Of a stretch of 64,000 nt of DNA, positions 20,710-33,800 are shown piece after piece. This stretch comes from Lentinus brumalis (taxonomy: Eukaryota; Basidiomycota; Agaricomycetes; Polyporales; Polyporaceae): NCBI GenBank assembly GCA_001792895.1, contig MARA01000013.1, positions 496,001 through 560,000 on the forward strand, read 5' to 3'. The notes beneath the pieces are model-generated. The model did not search any database. It was not told where the DNA came from and was given only the letters and a program-made list of their open reading frames with translations. The translations under genes and the position numbers were made by a program. How positions within the stretch are numbered: position 1 is the first letter of the stretch; each line of letters begins with the position of its first letter.

Positions 20710-21680
20710 GGTGAGATTGAAGGGGGACCCTCCAGTGACTGAGGGTCAAGGAATATTACGGCTACATTCATGGCATAACCAGGTCTTATATTGTGCACGA
20801 TGGTATGGTCACCATCTAGCACGCCAGTTGTTGGATGGTCGTCAAGGTACACACAGTGCACCTGGCAACCACCATATATATCCAATGATCTCCTAACCAC
20901 ACCATGTGGTAGAGAATCTGTGCGAGTTTTAAGCAGCCGCACATCACAGTCAGTGCATGGACTGGACATTGCACCGCTGAATGGCCATCCAGCCAATTGA
21001 ATAGTGTCGCTGGATCAACCTGATGGCAATTTGAATGGTCAGTCATGATGATCGAACGGAGGAGGAACGCAGGTACCAACAGGAACTTTGCGACTGTGCG
21101 GAATGCAGTGGCATGTTGGCACAGCCGGCCAGACAGAAGACCCGAAGCGCAAGTGGAGGTACCGTGGAGGGTATGTCAACAAGCATGCTGCCATCCGACA
21201 TCGTGAAACTAATATGGGTGCAACTAGATGTATAGAAGAGTGAGCTATGGTTCCTGTGCTACCATCAGTGCAACTGAATGACATGCGAGTGCGCGCATCA
21301 TGAGAAACAACCCAACAGGCCGCCGAGGATCCTCATCATCGTAAAGATGAGGTGAGTTACATCTTCCTAGCCTTGCGTCGCCTCGGACGACTGCTGAACG
21401 CGTGTTCAGAACACTCGCGACACAGAATATCAGCGCTGGAGATGGCAAACCGGTGGACACATGCTCGGAGGCATGCTGCGCCGGTTGTTGAGCTGGCCTG
21501 GACTCGGAGGTACGAACAGCAACGGCGGGAGGACAACAGCCGGGAGAAGTCCGAGTCTGTCCGACTCGGAGGCGGAACCAACCCCAGAACATCAAACAAA
21601 TCACACCGCCGTGTGTGATTGCACCTGCGCGAGAGCATCTCAAAATGACACTGAACTGGAACGGAGCAAGAGCAGTAGGC
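20710..21680. repeat. Duplication module that hosts the KDZ insertion (left side)
   Basis: No intact gene is seen. The stretch 21,060-21,670 is a diverged copy of 42,040-42,600: both contain GGATCCTCATCATCGTAAA, GAGGTGAGTTACATCTTC and CACACCGCCGTGTGTGATTG. It ends in CAGTAGGC directly before the KDZ element, and the copy at about 42,595 reads CAGTAGG without an insertion. A weaker copy is at about 50,600-50,810. Confidence 0.6.
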
Positions 21681-22025
21681 CACATGTAGTTCTTAGTTGG
21701 ATAATCTTCCCGCTTTACTTAATGTAAAATCAAGATTAGTTCACCCATTAAGGACGGCCTCTTAATACACCCTTTAATCCAATCTCCACGATTTCTCGCG
21801 AGCACAGTCCCTAATCCTGGACTAATCCGCCAATCCTCGACTGATTCGAGAGATAAGTCGGATTGAAGCCCGGAGACCGTGCCAAGTCAGTACTAATCTG
21901 AACACATAGCTGAGGATTAGTTGCTCCTAATCCCCACTCATCCCGACGGATAAGTCACGGATTAGTGAGCCTCGAGACGCGCTAAGATGCGTAGGATTAG
22001 CGGATTAGTACTGCTAATATCCTGT
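21681..22025. repeat. Left terminal inverted repeat and subterminal GGATTAG zone
   Basis: The first 75 bp or so pair with the right end. The following 250 bp carry many CTAATCC/GGATTAG words in both orientations, ending with GATTAGCGGATTA (21,995-22,007), which also occurs at 37,368-37,380. Such words are candidate transposase binding sites. Confidence 0.75.
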
Positions 22026-22027
22026 GA

Positions 22028-24325
22028 TTACTGCTGGTACTCGCGATACAATGTCTCGTACATAGTCCTCGAATCAAAGAAATGCACCTCAATTACGCCC
22101 GCCCTTCTTCTTCTTGGGAGCTGTCTGTCCCTTGGCAGCACGGCCTGGCGCGTTCCTGGTGGCATACGATAAGTGTGACGCTTCACAGATAATGATGATT
22201 GGACATACGGCTTCGGCTTCTTGTTGGCAGCCTTCTCGGTCTCGTTAGCCGTGGGTTGACGTGTGCGCTTGCCAAGGACTACGTCTTCGTCGGGGGCACG
22301 TGGAGCTACTCGGGCGCGCGTACTACGCCTAGGGCCGTCCACCGCGTCGACGACCATGGGCTGCTCGACAGCTTGCTGAGGTTCAGGCGCCATGGGAGCA
22401 ACTGCCGGCTCCACCGACTGAGGTACCTCGACCGAGAGCTCCTCGGGACAGCTAGCTCCTCGTCTGCCTGTGGAGCTGACTGCTTGCTGTTGTCGTCCGT
22501 TGCGGTGGCGTCGACAGCAGTGGATGGACCTGCCGGCTGGGGCTCGTCGCTAGCCACGGCTGGAGATGGCACGGGCAGGGGCAAGGGAGAGCGGACTGTC
22601 GGCTCCGTCGAAGGGGATGACGGACGAATGGGAGAAGACGGGCGCGACACTGTCAGCTCGTGCTCGGGCAACATGATTGGGATGGTCAAACATGCGTTGG
22701 AGGGAGTGGAAGCCGAGGAGGGAGGTAGGAACCGGAAGGGATCGGCGGTGTTTTGAGCCGTCAGAAGCTTGTCGTATAGCAACGCAAGCTTGAGCAGGCC
22801 GATCTTCGTCGGGTCGGAGATTCCGCACTCGAGCCAGGCAGGCGGCAAAAATCTTGCGGGCTCGCTTGCCACAGCGACCCAATCGAGCTCCGCAGTGGTG
22901 TCATTGCATACAAGCTCTGTGGTATATGTCAGCACATTGCAAGACAAAACATGGAGACGACTTACGCCATATCGCGCGGAAGAATGCGTCCAAAATCGAT
23001 GCAATGAAGTCGTGGGTCCAACTGTTCTCGAAGTCCGGGAGCTTGGGCGCGCTGCCTCCTGAGTAAACGAGACGAGGATCCCGGCTGATGGGGTTCGGCA
23101 CTACCAGGACGTGTCAGTCCGAGCACTGCATGACCATCAGCAGGCGTATGTACCGAGTTGTTGAACCACGTAGCGCGACCAACGGTCACGTTCATCCGGT
23201 GCGGGCCCGCCCTCGAATACGTTGAACAGAGGAGCATTCTTGCGCACCCCTATGGTGTACCTGCAGGCAAATCAGTAAGAATAATTACAGTCGTCGCACA
23301 GGTTACGCACCGGTGGTTATGCACCTCGCCGTGGACGTCGCGGGTGGCGATCATCAAATGCATGATGCACGCGCCGACTTTGCCTCGCTCGAATCCAGGA
23401 AAAAGCGACAGCAGGGCCGCGGCTAGGCGAGGGAAGTACGGCTGGTTCCTGCAGGGGGTCAGCACGTTCACAATGTGGATGGAGGGAGACAAACGTACTC
23501 GAACCACTCATCACCGCGCTCTCGAGCTGCTTTGGCCTCGCGGGCCTGGCGACGATATTCCTCCTGTTCGTCTGCAGGTAGGGCTTCCCAGAGCTTGTGT
23601 ACGGTGGTTCGCCAATCGCCAATGCCGTCTTTCTCGCGACTTTCTTCGATCACGCCGGGGTGGTCATCAGCCCACAATACGGTGGCAGCGCGCGCACGAC
23701 CTTTCATCTTGCGCAGGAGCGGAGCGATATGCTTCGCAACGGTATGGAGAACGGTGGCCATGTCCTCGTCCTCGTCGCTTTCGTCGTCAGCATCGTCTGC
23801 GTTGCTCATGGCGGCACATTTGAGTCTCGCGGAGTGATCTCCGAGCTTCCGCGTCCCTTGAGTGATCTCCTGCATGCGGTTCTTGAACCACACTTCCACT
23901 TTCTGGTGGGGTGGTCAGTGCATATGAAGCGAACAAGTCCGAGCCACACGTACCGTGCGCATCTCTCCGTCCGTCAGCCCGAGCTCCCAGGTCTTCTGGA
24001 GATGTGCAAGCGCCAACTCCCTCTTCGTGTTCTTCTCCTCCTCGGTCTTCGAAGCAGCGTATTCTTCCAAGAGGGTGAACATGTACGCCTGCGCGGGCTT
24101 GTGGTTACGCCACTCGAAGCGTGGCCCGCGCCGCTTGGCCTCAACGCTGCCGTCTTCAGGGGACGTTGAGGCATTCTTCGCCTTAGTCTTCTTCTTCTTC
24201 CGCGTGCCTTTCTGGGTGGCAGAACTGCCCTCCTCGCCGCTCGAGTCGATGAGTCGAGGTGGATGGTTCGCGGTCAGGGTGTCGTCGGGCGGAGCGGATG
24301 CGTCTCGGGCAGCCGGAGCTGCCAT
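22028..24325 (-). CDS. KDZ-borne hypothetical protein 1 (6 exons, one apparent -1 break)
   Basis: The exons are 24,325-23,954, 23,902-23,499, 23,448-23,311, 23,260-23,154, 23,100-22,966 and 22,916-22,028, all with GT/AG introns and consistent phases. The product would be about 681 residues. The N-terminus is basic (KGTRKKKKTKAK) and leads to KVEVWFKNRMQEITQ, reminiscent of, but not shown to be, a DNA-binding helix. The middle has WEALPADEQEEYRRQAREAK. The C-terminal third is Ser/Pro-rich, with basic RRSTRARVAPR and a KKPKP stretch. In the last exon the frame must move by -1 near 22,445-22,447: one base seems missing from a short G run. I know no function. Its place beside a KDZ transposase suggests element cargo. 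Confidence 0.65.
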
Positions 24326-24649
24326 GGTAAGCAAGGGAGAGGTTTGATCACGGACGGAGGGAAGGGATGGGATGGCGGCAGATGATGGTATTGGGAGAAG
24401 GGACAAGCGGCACGGGCCTGAGCCACAGCTAGGCCACTGAGACAAAGACATTTCGGGGACGCCACTCCGAGTCTATGTACCATACGGCCGCTCGGCGAAG
24501 TATCTAAGCGATAGGTCCAAGCGACGAGACAAAGACGCATTAGCGATGACATCAGGTGAGACCATGATATTGCGGACAACATAGCGGCGTATATTCGTTA
24601 GGAAGTTGATGCTACAAGAGGTTGTACTACAAACATAACATCGGCTAGC

Positions 24650-26061
24650 CTAGTCTTCAGACATGTCGAGATCCGTGGCCTTCCCCTTCCCCTTCCGGTC
24701 GGAGTGCCCCTTCAGCTTCGGGTCTAAGTCAACCTCGTCATCGGAGAGCTCTATGATCTCGGCATCCGGGGGAGGTGCCTTGCCTGTGCCGCGTCGCTCG
24801 AGCACAGGAGGAGCAAGCCTCTTGCCGATCTGCGACGAGTCCTCCGTTTTGTAGCGCTTGGCCGAGGAGCTCGACGCATATCTTCCTTCCGCTGCGCGCT
24901 TCGTTGGTGTCTGCGGTTTGCCAGCGAGGATGAATGGGAGAGGTGCGAGCTTCGAGGGAGTGGGCTTTGAGGAGCAAGGGGTGGAATACCCGAGCATGCT
25001 CGACGGGCCCGCGACGGACGGCAAGGGAGCGGGAAGTTCGTCCATTCCGACGCTCTCGACGAGGGCGAGGAGGCGGTCGTAGAACTCGCGCGGAAGGAGC
25101 TCGGTCGTGTAGTGGTCGAGTTTCCAAGGGCGCGTGACACTCGCTTCACGATACAAAAGTGTCTCCTTAGGCAGGATGAACTGCACCGTGTGCGGACGAG
25201 GGTAGTACGACCACTCGCCGAGCATCCAGTTCCATCGGTGAAAGTCGACGGTGTTGTCACGAGAAGAGGGATCCAGGCCCAGACGCGCCCATGCGTCGGC
25301 CTGCTTGAATACAACCTCGACAAGCGTGTCGCGTACTATCCCTTCGACCGTCAGTTGGACCGGCTCGACTCCGTTCTGCGAATGGATGTCAGACATCGAG
25401 CTCGCAAATCGGATGGTACACTTACTGCCATATAGACTAGCACCGGCACACGTACTGTCTCGTTGCGAGGACGACCGACCGACGACCCCTGGCTGGACTT
25501 GGCAGCAGACGAACCCTGAGAGGACTTCGCCGGCGACGATCCTTGACCGATGCGCGCAGTAGAGGGCGTACGTGGGATAGCCACAGTGGACTGACTTGAT
25601 GGAGTGGACACGGTCTCGTCGAGACGGTTACGCATCTGCTCGCGAAGCTTGATGGCAGAAGCTCTGTTCACGGACTTCTTGTACGGGGGCGGGTTTAGCT
25701 CGCTGAGCCACCGGTAGAGCTGGAGAAGAGCCTCGTCGGAGGGTCTGGATCTGAGGGGCTTCTTGTGGAGCCCGCACGTCTGCGAGGCACCAGCTATACA
25801 CTGTGGTAGAGTGTGAGCAGACGAGAAACAATGGACGGCAAATTTATAGTAACTCACCACATGAAACGGAATACCAATCGTGTCGAAGTTCGTCTTGCCC
25901 AGACTCACGTTCCATTTGTGTTTGTTACCAGCAAGGCAGTATCCGCCAGGTCCGAGTTGCTGCAACATCGACGCGCGAAGTTCATTATCGGGTGGTTGGA
26001 TGGAAAGGACCATAGACTTGATAGCGAGCTCGTTGGATGCGGCATTCTGGTCGGCGGGCAT
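24650..26061 (-). CDS. KDZ-borne hypothetical protein 2 (3 exons)
   Basis: The exons are 26,061-25,858, 25,800-25,426 and 25,375-24,650, all in phase 0. They give an uninterrupted 434-residue protein starting MPADQNAASNELA. The N-terminal 70 residues look folded (GYCLAGNKHKWNVSLG). The middle has SSPAKSSQG-type repeats. A conserved-looking block contains DNTVDFHRWNWMLGEWSYYP. The tail has EIIELSDDEVDLD (acidic, SUMO-interaction-like) and a basic KGKGKATD. No known domain was recognised. The gene is divergent from protein 3, with a shared upstream region of about 950 bp. Confidence 0.75.
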
Positions 26062-27007
26062 GGCAACAGCGGTGTACAGTGGGAGATGGGAGTGTGCGTG
26101 TATGTGGGCGAGGGGAAGTCCAGAACGACGCGACTTATATCCAGGTGGTCTGACCGGGCCACACATATGTGGCAGGCCCAAGCGGGCTTCTTGCGCGCAA
26201 AGCGACACACAAAGCGTGCATCCTTGGCCGACGTCCATGCGTCCATTGCGTTCTCCGATAGATCACCGGACACTCCTGGACCTCAGAGTCTGAGGAGTGT
26301 CCTGACGGAACACCAAGTTCCGCCTGCCTACGACCATCGACGAAGACCGGGTTACGTTCAGCTTTCGGTGGACGGTTGCCGGCCCTTTGGACTCCGAGAG
26401 TAGAGAAAGCAGTACATAGTCGTCGTGTAGCGGGGTCGATTACAGTCGCCAGATGGAGAGATCGAAAGCAGCGGTGAGGCGACACTGGCAGTGGAGAGGT
26501 GAGGAGGAGGCACTAGGCAAGAACTCGGCGAGGAGACTTAGCGATTTCTGACGACGCCGGCGCTTACAAGTGCACAGCCACACAAGCAAACCTAGCTGAC
26601 AAATTCTTACCTAGCTGACAAATTCTTACCTCCGCTTAATACCTGGACTTACGGGCCGTACCTGGCGCTCTTCGCCCTCGCTCGGAGCGCGAAGTCCCCT
26701 CTCGCACTCTACACCATCTCTCTACACGAGCACATTGTCGTGCCAGCATCACCCACCCATTCCTTCGCGACGAGCAGCCAGACTCAGAGGTCCGCTGTCA
26801 GTCGTAGCTCGAGTGAACTTGTGTTCACCTGAGACCGCCCTTCTCTCGATCTGCAAGCACGTTCATGCTGGCTCTGCCAACGATTCCCCGCTCAAACATC
26901 CAACCTTCGTCCTGTCGCTCTCTCGCCTTTCCTGGCACGTTGTCTGTAACAAGATTGCGCTCTCGCTCGTCGCATACATACTCGGTCAGCTCACGCCGCC
27001 GTTGAAC
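26062..27007. promoter_or_regulatory. Divergent intergenic region between KDZ genes 2 and 3
   Basis: No gene is seen. The stretch contains a perfect 19-bp tandem duplication, ACCTAGCTGACAAATTCTT, at 26,590-26,627. It probably holds the two opposite promoters. Confidence 0.4.
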
Positions 27008-29088
27008 ATGCCGTCTCTGGAAACCCACGGAGAGAACGATGGTCAGTGTGTGTCTCCCATTCTATGTGATCCAGCTTACCCTTTGCCAGCGCCGTTGCAT
27101 TGGGCGGATGCGCTCTCGCTCGCAGATATTGGCGATCCCAAGTATGTTGTCAGCTCCCCGAACATGACATATATACCCTCCCCGCACATCGGCATCGTCG
27201 AGGTTTCTATGCGTGCGGATTACCGCTACGGCATCCCAGACCCTATCCAGTGGCCTCAAGTCTTCACCGATGCATGCGACTATGTGTCCTCAGTTCTTCG
27301 CCCTGTCCCCGCCGACCATCTGTACGCCCCAATATGGTGGACACCCAACGAGGACTCCGACTTTGTCATACTCGAAGGATCACTCTTCACATCACTGGGG
27401 CTGCTGAAACCGGAGGCGATCAGCCGCCTGGGCGCGTTGGTAGATGAGCTTTCAGAATTAGTCTCCTCGTTCGCGACAGACGACAGTCGCCTACCCTGGT
27501 TGAAGCTGGCGATGTGCCAGACATGGGACAGACTCAAGTACTTCCCGTGCACCTTTCGAGATGCTGCCCTGCAAGTGCGTGAGACTCAACGCTATTGGTT
27601 GTTGACGCGCGGATGTCTGGATTGGGAACAGAAGCACGCAGAAAACATGCTAGGTTCGCCTCAGCCCGTCAACGCTGGGCTGATGGGTGCCTTCAGCACC
27701 GACGGCGGTGTCATTCAGAAGCTGCACAATGCTGGGATTCCGGTGTGGTACATCCGAAGCGACGTCTCCATCATGAACGACACCAGCGTACGAACGATAG
27801 TCATCCCCACCCCCCCAGTCGACATCTGCGTGGATAGCGGGCCGGACGGCGGACACATCCTCTATCGCGGCCTCGCCGGAGCCGCGCACATGTTGCAGAC
27901 TATGCGATCTGGACATACGTATCTCGATGTGTCTCGTACCCCGCTGCTTGTTGTGGATGCTGTAGGCGGCTACGCTGCGGCGTGCTCGCAAAAAGACTAC
28001 AAAGGAATCCTGGTTGGAGGACAGGTTCCTACTCGAACGGCGGTAATCTCGACGCCTGTCGTGAAGCCTCGTGACAGTGAAGTCCGCATGAAGCTCAAGG
28101 CATCATCAAAGCACACTCCTTGTAAGTCACTTCATGCGTCTCAACCTTGCTGCGCTGACCAAACGCAGATCTTCGCCCTCACGCTAGCCAGACACGCGGC
28201 GTCAACAAGTTTGAGCGCTTCGAGCACCCTTGGATGCCGAAGGAACTCCCAGCCTGGCAGGATGCGATGCGCTCCGTTGACTTGACGCAGCCCGCCCGTC
28301 CGAATCCGGAGATATGGGGATACTGGATCCCCGAGCCCGCCTTACTACTGCGCCCGCAGAGCACCGACCGGCGCGATCGCTACATCAGGACGTGGCTCCG
28401 TATGCGAGACGGATGGCTGTATCTTCTCCGCGTGCCCGACGTCCCTGTCACCTCCGTGCCGTCGCAGTGGTGGCGTGACGTCCTCTTCGGGCCCACTGGG
28501 CGCGCGCACGATCCATCCACGCTGAACGCGCGGCGTTGGGACGTTATCAAGAAGGTGTTTGGCACGATTTTCGAAGACAAGCAGTTCAATTCGATCGAGT
28601 CAGGCCCGGTGTGGTGGTTGGGACATCGCATCAACGGGGTGGAGCCCGAGCTTTGTCCAGGGATCATTTGGGAGATGTTTGACCTGGGGTTCAGGTACGA
28701 ACTACTCGCTCTCGATCGCCTCTTCGTACCATCCCGCAATGACCCTCACGGGGAAAGAGGTCGCGAGGACCTGCTGAGCGGCCTCTTCCCATCCCACCAT
28801 CTCTACTCTATCACCAAAATGCCGTCCTCGGGAGGGGCTGGTCTCTGTGCGTTAGTCCCTCACGCTCGCGTCCCGTACCTCGAGGCGTTTCGGCGAGTAG
28901 TCTCACGTTGGCCGGCCTGCCCGGCATCTATTCATAATGCTTCACCCTTCGCCATAAGCATGTCGACTGACGATATACTCGCACGCGAGAAGGAGATCGC
29001 CAAGTTTTATGTTGATACGTTCTTTGCCCAGTCGGGACGCGCTCCCATAGTCCCGCACCAATTTCCCGTCGTACCAGACCCTGCTTAG
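27008..29088 (+). CDS. KDZ-borne hypothetical protein 3 (2 exons, intact)
   Basis: Exon 1 (27,008-28,121) and exon 2 (28,169-29,088) flank a 47-nt intron (GTAAGT...GCTGAC...GCAG) and give 677 uninterrupted residues. The protein is rich in Trp and Pro, with blocks such as ETQRYWLLTRGCLDW, GLMGAFSTDGGVIQKLHNAG and GIPVWYIRSDVSI, and later FERFEHPWMPKEL and VTSVPSQWWRDVLFG. I have the impression that similar large proteins are widespread in Agaricomycete genomes beside KDZ transposases, but I cannot name a domain or activity. No transmembrane segment or signal peptide is evident. Confidence 0.8.
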
Positions 29089-29869
29089 TTGAACCCCTGT
29101 ATTCGTACCTCCCAATTTATGTAGATCGTCTCGGCTATAATGTCGTACTCTGGAGTCTGTATGTAATGTCTGTAGCGCATAACGCGAATGATGTATATTA
29201 GTACTATGCTGTATAACTCAGTTGAAAAATTGAAGGGTTCACGTCGATACACGATATTAAGCGTGGGCAAAAATGTCGGCGCGCGTCAGTGAGGGGCTGT
29301 GACTGTCTTCCTGCTCAACAGTCTGAGTCTACTCTCTCACTGCATCTCCGACGCTTCGCGCTCTCGCACAGAACATATCGCATCAACAGCTCGGGGATTT
29401 CCAAACAGCTTCTCAAGACGAGCAACTGAACGACGCCAACGACGCCAGAGAACGACGCCACGATGTGCAAGTTCGGGATTCGAGGGAAATGGCGTGGTAT
29501 TATGCAGGAATTCGGAACGTACAGGAGGTGCGTACATGGCTATCGGTAAGGCTCACCATGAGTGCTCGTGTTGCTGATGATTTCTGTGGTCCCCTGTCAG
29601 GCGTTTTCCCCAGCTCCTCCCTCCGGCAAGCGACAACTTGGTGTTGTCGCGGGGGCTCGAAAATCTCTGATGATCTCGAGCCCTCATCCATCTCCTTCTG
29701 CTCAAGACGGCAGGCCCAGGACCTTTGCAAAGACGTTCGACATGGCATCCCGATCGGATCGCGACAATGCGGGTGATGTGTTGCGCTTGGACCTGAGCCG
29801 CCTGCAGCTGCTCCCCCTCTTCCCCTGCAATCCCTCTCCTACCACCACCTCTCAGCCCTCCCAGGCATC
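29089..29869. other. Spacer upstream of KDZ gene 4, possibly with its 5' exons
   Basis: An open stretch from about 29,600 to 29,869 (containing RTFAKTFDMASRSDRD) and an ATG at 29,463 followed by a GTACAG donor-like site may belong to a longer gene 4. No model could be settled. Confidence 0.3.
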
Positions 29870-30610
29870 ATGGCTCCGCCTCGACTTCTACTCCAGCTGC
29901 CCGACATAGAGCGTGTCCGCGTTGTCGCTGCATCTGTTGGACCACCGCTTGCCGCTCGTGAGCTCGCACGGCGTCCCTGCGCGCAGCGTGGCAAGCATTT
30001 GGTTGAAATGTGCTATGGGCTCACGGAGGACGAGACCGTCGGAATGCTGATAGAGAAGGTACGTGCGCACATCTTGCTATCATGGGCATCGATTGACTAA
30101 CAGAATTGTATAGTGTCTCGCCCTGTTTCCGTGCGTGCACCACAACACGCACGTCGAACAGAAGTACCAGATGCCCCCGAGAATCGCTTGCGCCTGCTGG
30201 ACAAGCTGATCAACCTCGAGCCTCGTCTTCCCCGGGGATACGTCGACCGGTGTTCCCACCTGCGTTCAAACATTATCGCCGCCACTCAAAGCGCCGGCCA
30301 CGCTGAAACCACCCAACGCGTTGGTGCGCACGCCTCGAAGCCTCGTATTCCGCGCCCTCCTGCGGCTCCCTCCGTTTATGCTCGTGCCATTTCCGGCGCA
30401 TCCGGCACAACTGCGGCGGACCCCATCATCGTATCCGACAGCGACTCAGAGGAGCCGGTGGCGACCTCGCGCAAGCGCAAGCGTGGCGTGTGCGCCGAGT
30501 GCTCTGGAGAGCAGGCTATCGAAGAGGGCGCAACGCTTTCCGGGGCTCTGGGCGGGAGTCGGACGGCCAGAGCAATCCGCATCACAAAGCGTCAGCGCGC
30601 TCGTTCCTGA
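29870..30610 (+). CDS. KDZ-borne hypothetical protein 4
   Basis: Exon 1 (29,870-30,058) ends at GTACGT. The best-spaced acceptor (ATAG at 30,113) continues as CLALFPCVHHNTHVEQKYQ, but needs one extra C in the C5 run at 30,174-30,178 to reach the open frame that ends at 30,610. An acceptor at 30,103 keeps frame but sits only two bases from the branch-like CTAAC. The C-terminal half is Ala/Pro-rich with an acidic VSDSDSEE motif and basic SRKRKRG and TKRQRARS clusters, suggesting a nuclear protein. The product is about 225-230 residues, function unknown. Confidence 0.5.
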
Positions 30611-30854
30611 CAATGCGTAGTCCCATACATACCGATGCTAATGTAAATGGGTCTCCGTATTCACAATACCTGGTGCGACCATGATGCAGCCCGTGGCTAA
30701 GCTCAAAGCGGGCTTTGCTTCAAGTCAAAGCGTGGCACCTTCTCCGACCATCCTACGCTTTGCCGTGGCCCATCGCGTATGAATACCGCGTTCTCGTCGA
30801 TATGCTGCCTCAATCTGTCTCCCCATCGCCCCCGTTCTCGTGGCGGCTCTCTGC

Positions 30855-33800
30855 ATGAGCATGTTCAAGAGGGCACAGAAAGTCCGCGGAATTCGGGGTG
30901 GTTTAGTCGCACCTCCGAGTCCTCGGAAGCAGTCCTCGTACAGAGTCGGGCCGAACGGCAATGTCCGCCTGGAGGCCGAGTCGTTCGAGGACCACACTTC
31001 TCCCCCGCCACCGAAACGGACTCGTTTCGATACCCCTGGCAGTGACTCCCATGCCGACGCTGTCTGGTCAGACGAACCGTTGCCCGCGTCTTCCGCAGAG
31101 GTGGATCTTGAAGACTCGCCTGTTATCGACTCTGCCGCGGTGGAACCACCTACTCAGCCACCGCCGCCTGCCGAAGCGAAGAAGGTAGATCCCAGGGTAT
31201 GTTCAAATGTTAGGACCGTTGCAACACGGCTTGACTGACGCACCTCTAGTCCCCATCAGAGCGTGTCAAGGAATGGAAGCCTCATTTCGACAAGATGCTT
31301 GACGAGATGCTTCGGCACGAACACGACGAGCGTGTCGAGACAGAATGTCCCACCGCGGGATGCAATGGGAGGGCGATGGTTCGGTGTCGTGAGTGCACGC
31401 AGCTGGCGCCGGTGTGCGAAGACTGCATGGTTTCTTCGCATCGAAATCAACCTTTCCACTGGGTCGACAAGTGGAATGGTTCGTACTTCGAACGAAAGGG
31501 ACTCGCGGATCTCGGGTTGGTCATGAACCTTGGCCACGACGGCGAGCCATGTCCCAACCTTCCTACCGACGCACCGAAACCGATTGACGTGGTCATCGTG
31601 CACATGAACGGCGTGCATCAATACAAGCTTCAAGAGTGCCACTGCGTCAACCGTCCATCACTCGTCACTCAGCTCATGCGTGCCGATATCTTCCCCGCGT
31701 CCCTCCATCGCATCGAGACCGCTTTCACGCACGAGGTTCTCAAGGCCTACGACCTGCTCTTCAACCTTGCGAAGGTCAGCACCCTTGACTTTGTGTGGTG
31801 GTTGGCTCGCCGAACCGACAATTCGGCGCCTCAAGAGGTCAAGGTACGTCGACGCCATCTCCACGCCCGGTGGCACTCTAACCATAGCCGCAGGACCGCT
31901 ATCGAGACTTCTTGTGGGCTGCACGGATTCACAAGTACCTCACGATGGTCAAACGGTCCGGTCGCGTCCATGATATCGTGCTTCCCGGACGAGATCCAGA
32001 CGACATCACAGTGCCGTGCCTGACTTGTCCCTGGCCCGACGTCAATCTGCCTGCCGATTGGGAAGACGCTCCCCCTCGTCTCCGGTATGTCAGATTGTCG
32101 CTTCTGTTTGGCTCCATACTCAATAGCGCATCTAGGTACCTCTATCGCATCATCTTCCACTGCGATGGCAACCACAGTCTCAACAAGCGTTCGAAGCAAG
32201 ATGACATCAAGGACGTACCTTTGACCAACGGCCAAGGACAGTTCGTACGGAACGGCAAGATGCAGGCGTATCTCGACGCCAGATACAACGCGAAGAAGGT
32301 CAAGAAGAAGCGTATTCCACAGAAGTCCAAAGGCAAGCGGAAGAGGGGCGAAGAGAAGGAGAACGTCGAACTGCCTGCAGACACTGCGGCCGACACTGCG
32401 GCCGACACCGCAGCCACACCAGGCGAGCAGCAAGGAGACGGAACGGATGAAGTGCCCGTACGTATCGTTACTCGCGCTGTGCTCAGAGAACTGACTATGA
32501 CGACTAGGGCGAAACATGCGCGGGTTTCAAGGTTATCCGCTCACAACGCCCGGGAAAGTTCAAGTATATGGACGTCAGCGGCGTCGTGGCCGTGATATGC
32601 AATCATCAGTTCTCCCTCTTCGGGGCTGTTGCTGACCTCCAGACGGCCGAGACGTGAGTACACTTCCGTCTCAGCTTCTCATCCTGGCTGACCCTACAAT
32701 CACAGATGGGGACACGGTGATTTCGCCCTCGCGGGTGCCCTCAGACGCGCCGTGCGCCTCCTAGAGATCGGCTTCACGTACGACGTGGTCTGCAGCTACA
32801 TCAAACGCATCTTGGAGCGTTTCAAGGACTACCATCCGGATCTGCTGCCCGTGGTCGAACGCATCAAGATGCTCCTCCCGAAGCTGCACATCCACGGCCA
32901 CAAAGAGCTCTGCCAGGCGGTGTACGCCATCCCTTACGCGGAGGGTTTCGGCCACACCCACGGCGAGGGAATTGAGTCCTTCTGGGGGGACCATAATGAC
33001 GCGGGCCGCCCAACTCGCGAGATGACCTCGGGTGCACGGCAAGACTGGCTGGTTGGGGTCTTCAACCTCTCGAACTGGTGGAAGACCGAGCAGATGCGTA
33101 AGTGCTCTGATTGTGTGTTTGCGCCGTCACTGATCTCTTCGTAGCGGATTTCCTTGCCCGTAAACTTCGGGAGGCAAACGTCATCCAGCGTCGCACTACA
33201 CGGTACTTCGCAGGCCTGACCGCGCGTGCTGGCCCGCAGAAGGTTGCGGAGTGGCTCAAGGTCGACGTGGATGATCAGGCACCCACCCCGCTCACCTGCC
33301 GCACGAAGGAGCAAGCATTCCTGGAAGGGCGCAACGTATTCGTCATGGAGCAGACTGACCGTGAGTGTATTCTCGTGTACGCTGTACACGCATCGCTCAT
33401 TCCATCATCTCGCAGTGCCTACGATGGAGCAGGCTCTTCAAACCCTGATCAAAGCGAGCAAGACAAAAGGGGGCACTCACATCAACGATGTCGTCTCGCG
33501 CATGCGTAGTGCCGCGGTCCTCTTCATCAAAGCCGGCGTAGACCTCCATCAAGAGCTGTACGTGCACGCGCGGCACGCCTCATCTGTCTTATCACATGCT
33601 GACCTCATCACTTGCAGGCTGCACCTACGCTATGTCCGTGAGCAAGAGAAGCACCAGCATGAAGTTTTGGACGATGGATTGCTCTCGGTGACTTGGGAAT
33701 CGTTCCGCAAGAAGCTCGCGCGTTGGCGCCCTTCGCAACGCAAGCACATGGAGTCGTTCGAGAGCTTCCTCCCGAACGACAACGACACAGCGTTCGCGGA

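Noticed and set aside
23880..23902. Homeodomain in KDZ protein 1 based on VEVWFKNRMQE
   Set aside because: Only the short helix-3-like string matches. The preceding helices and spacing of a homeodomain are not evident.
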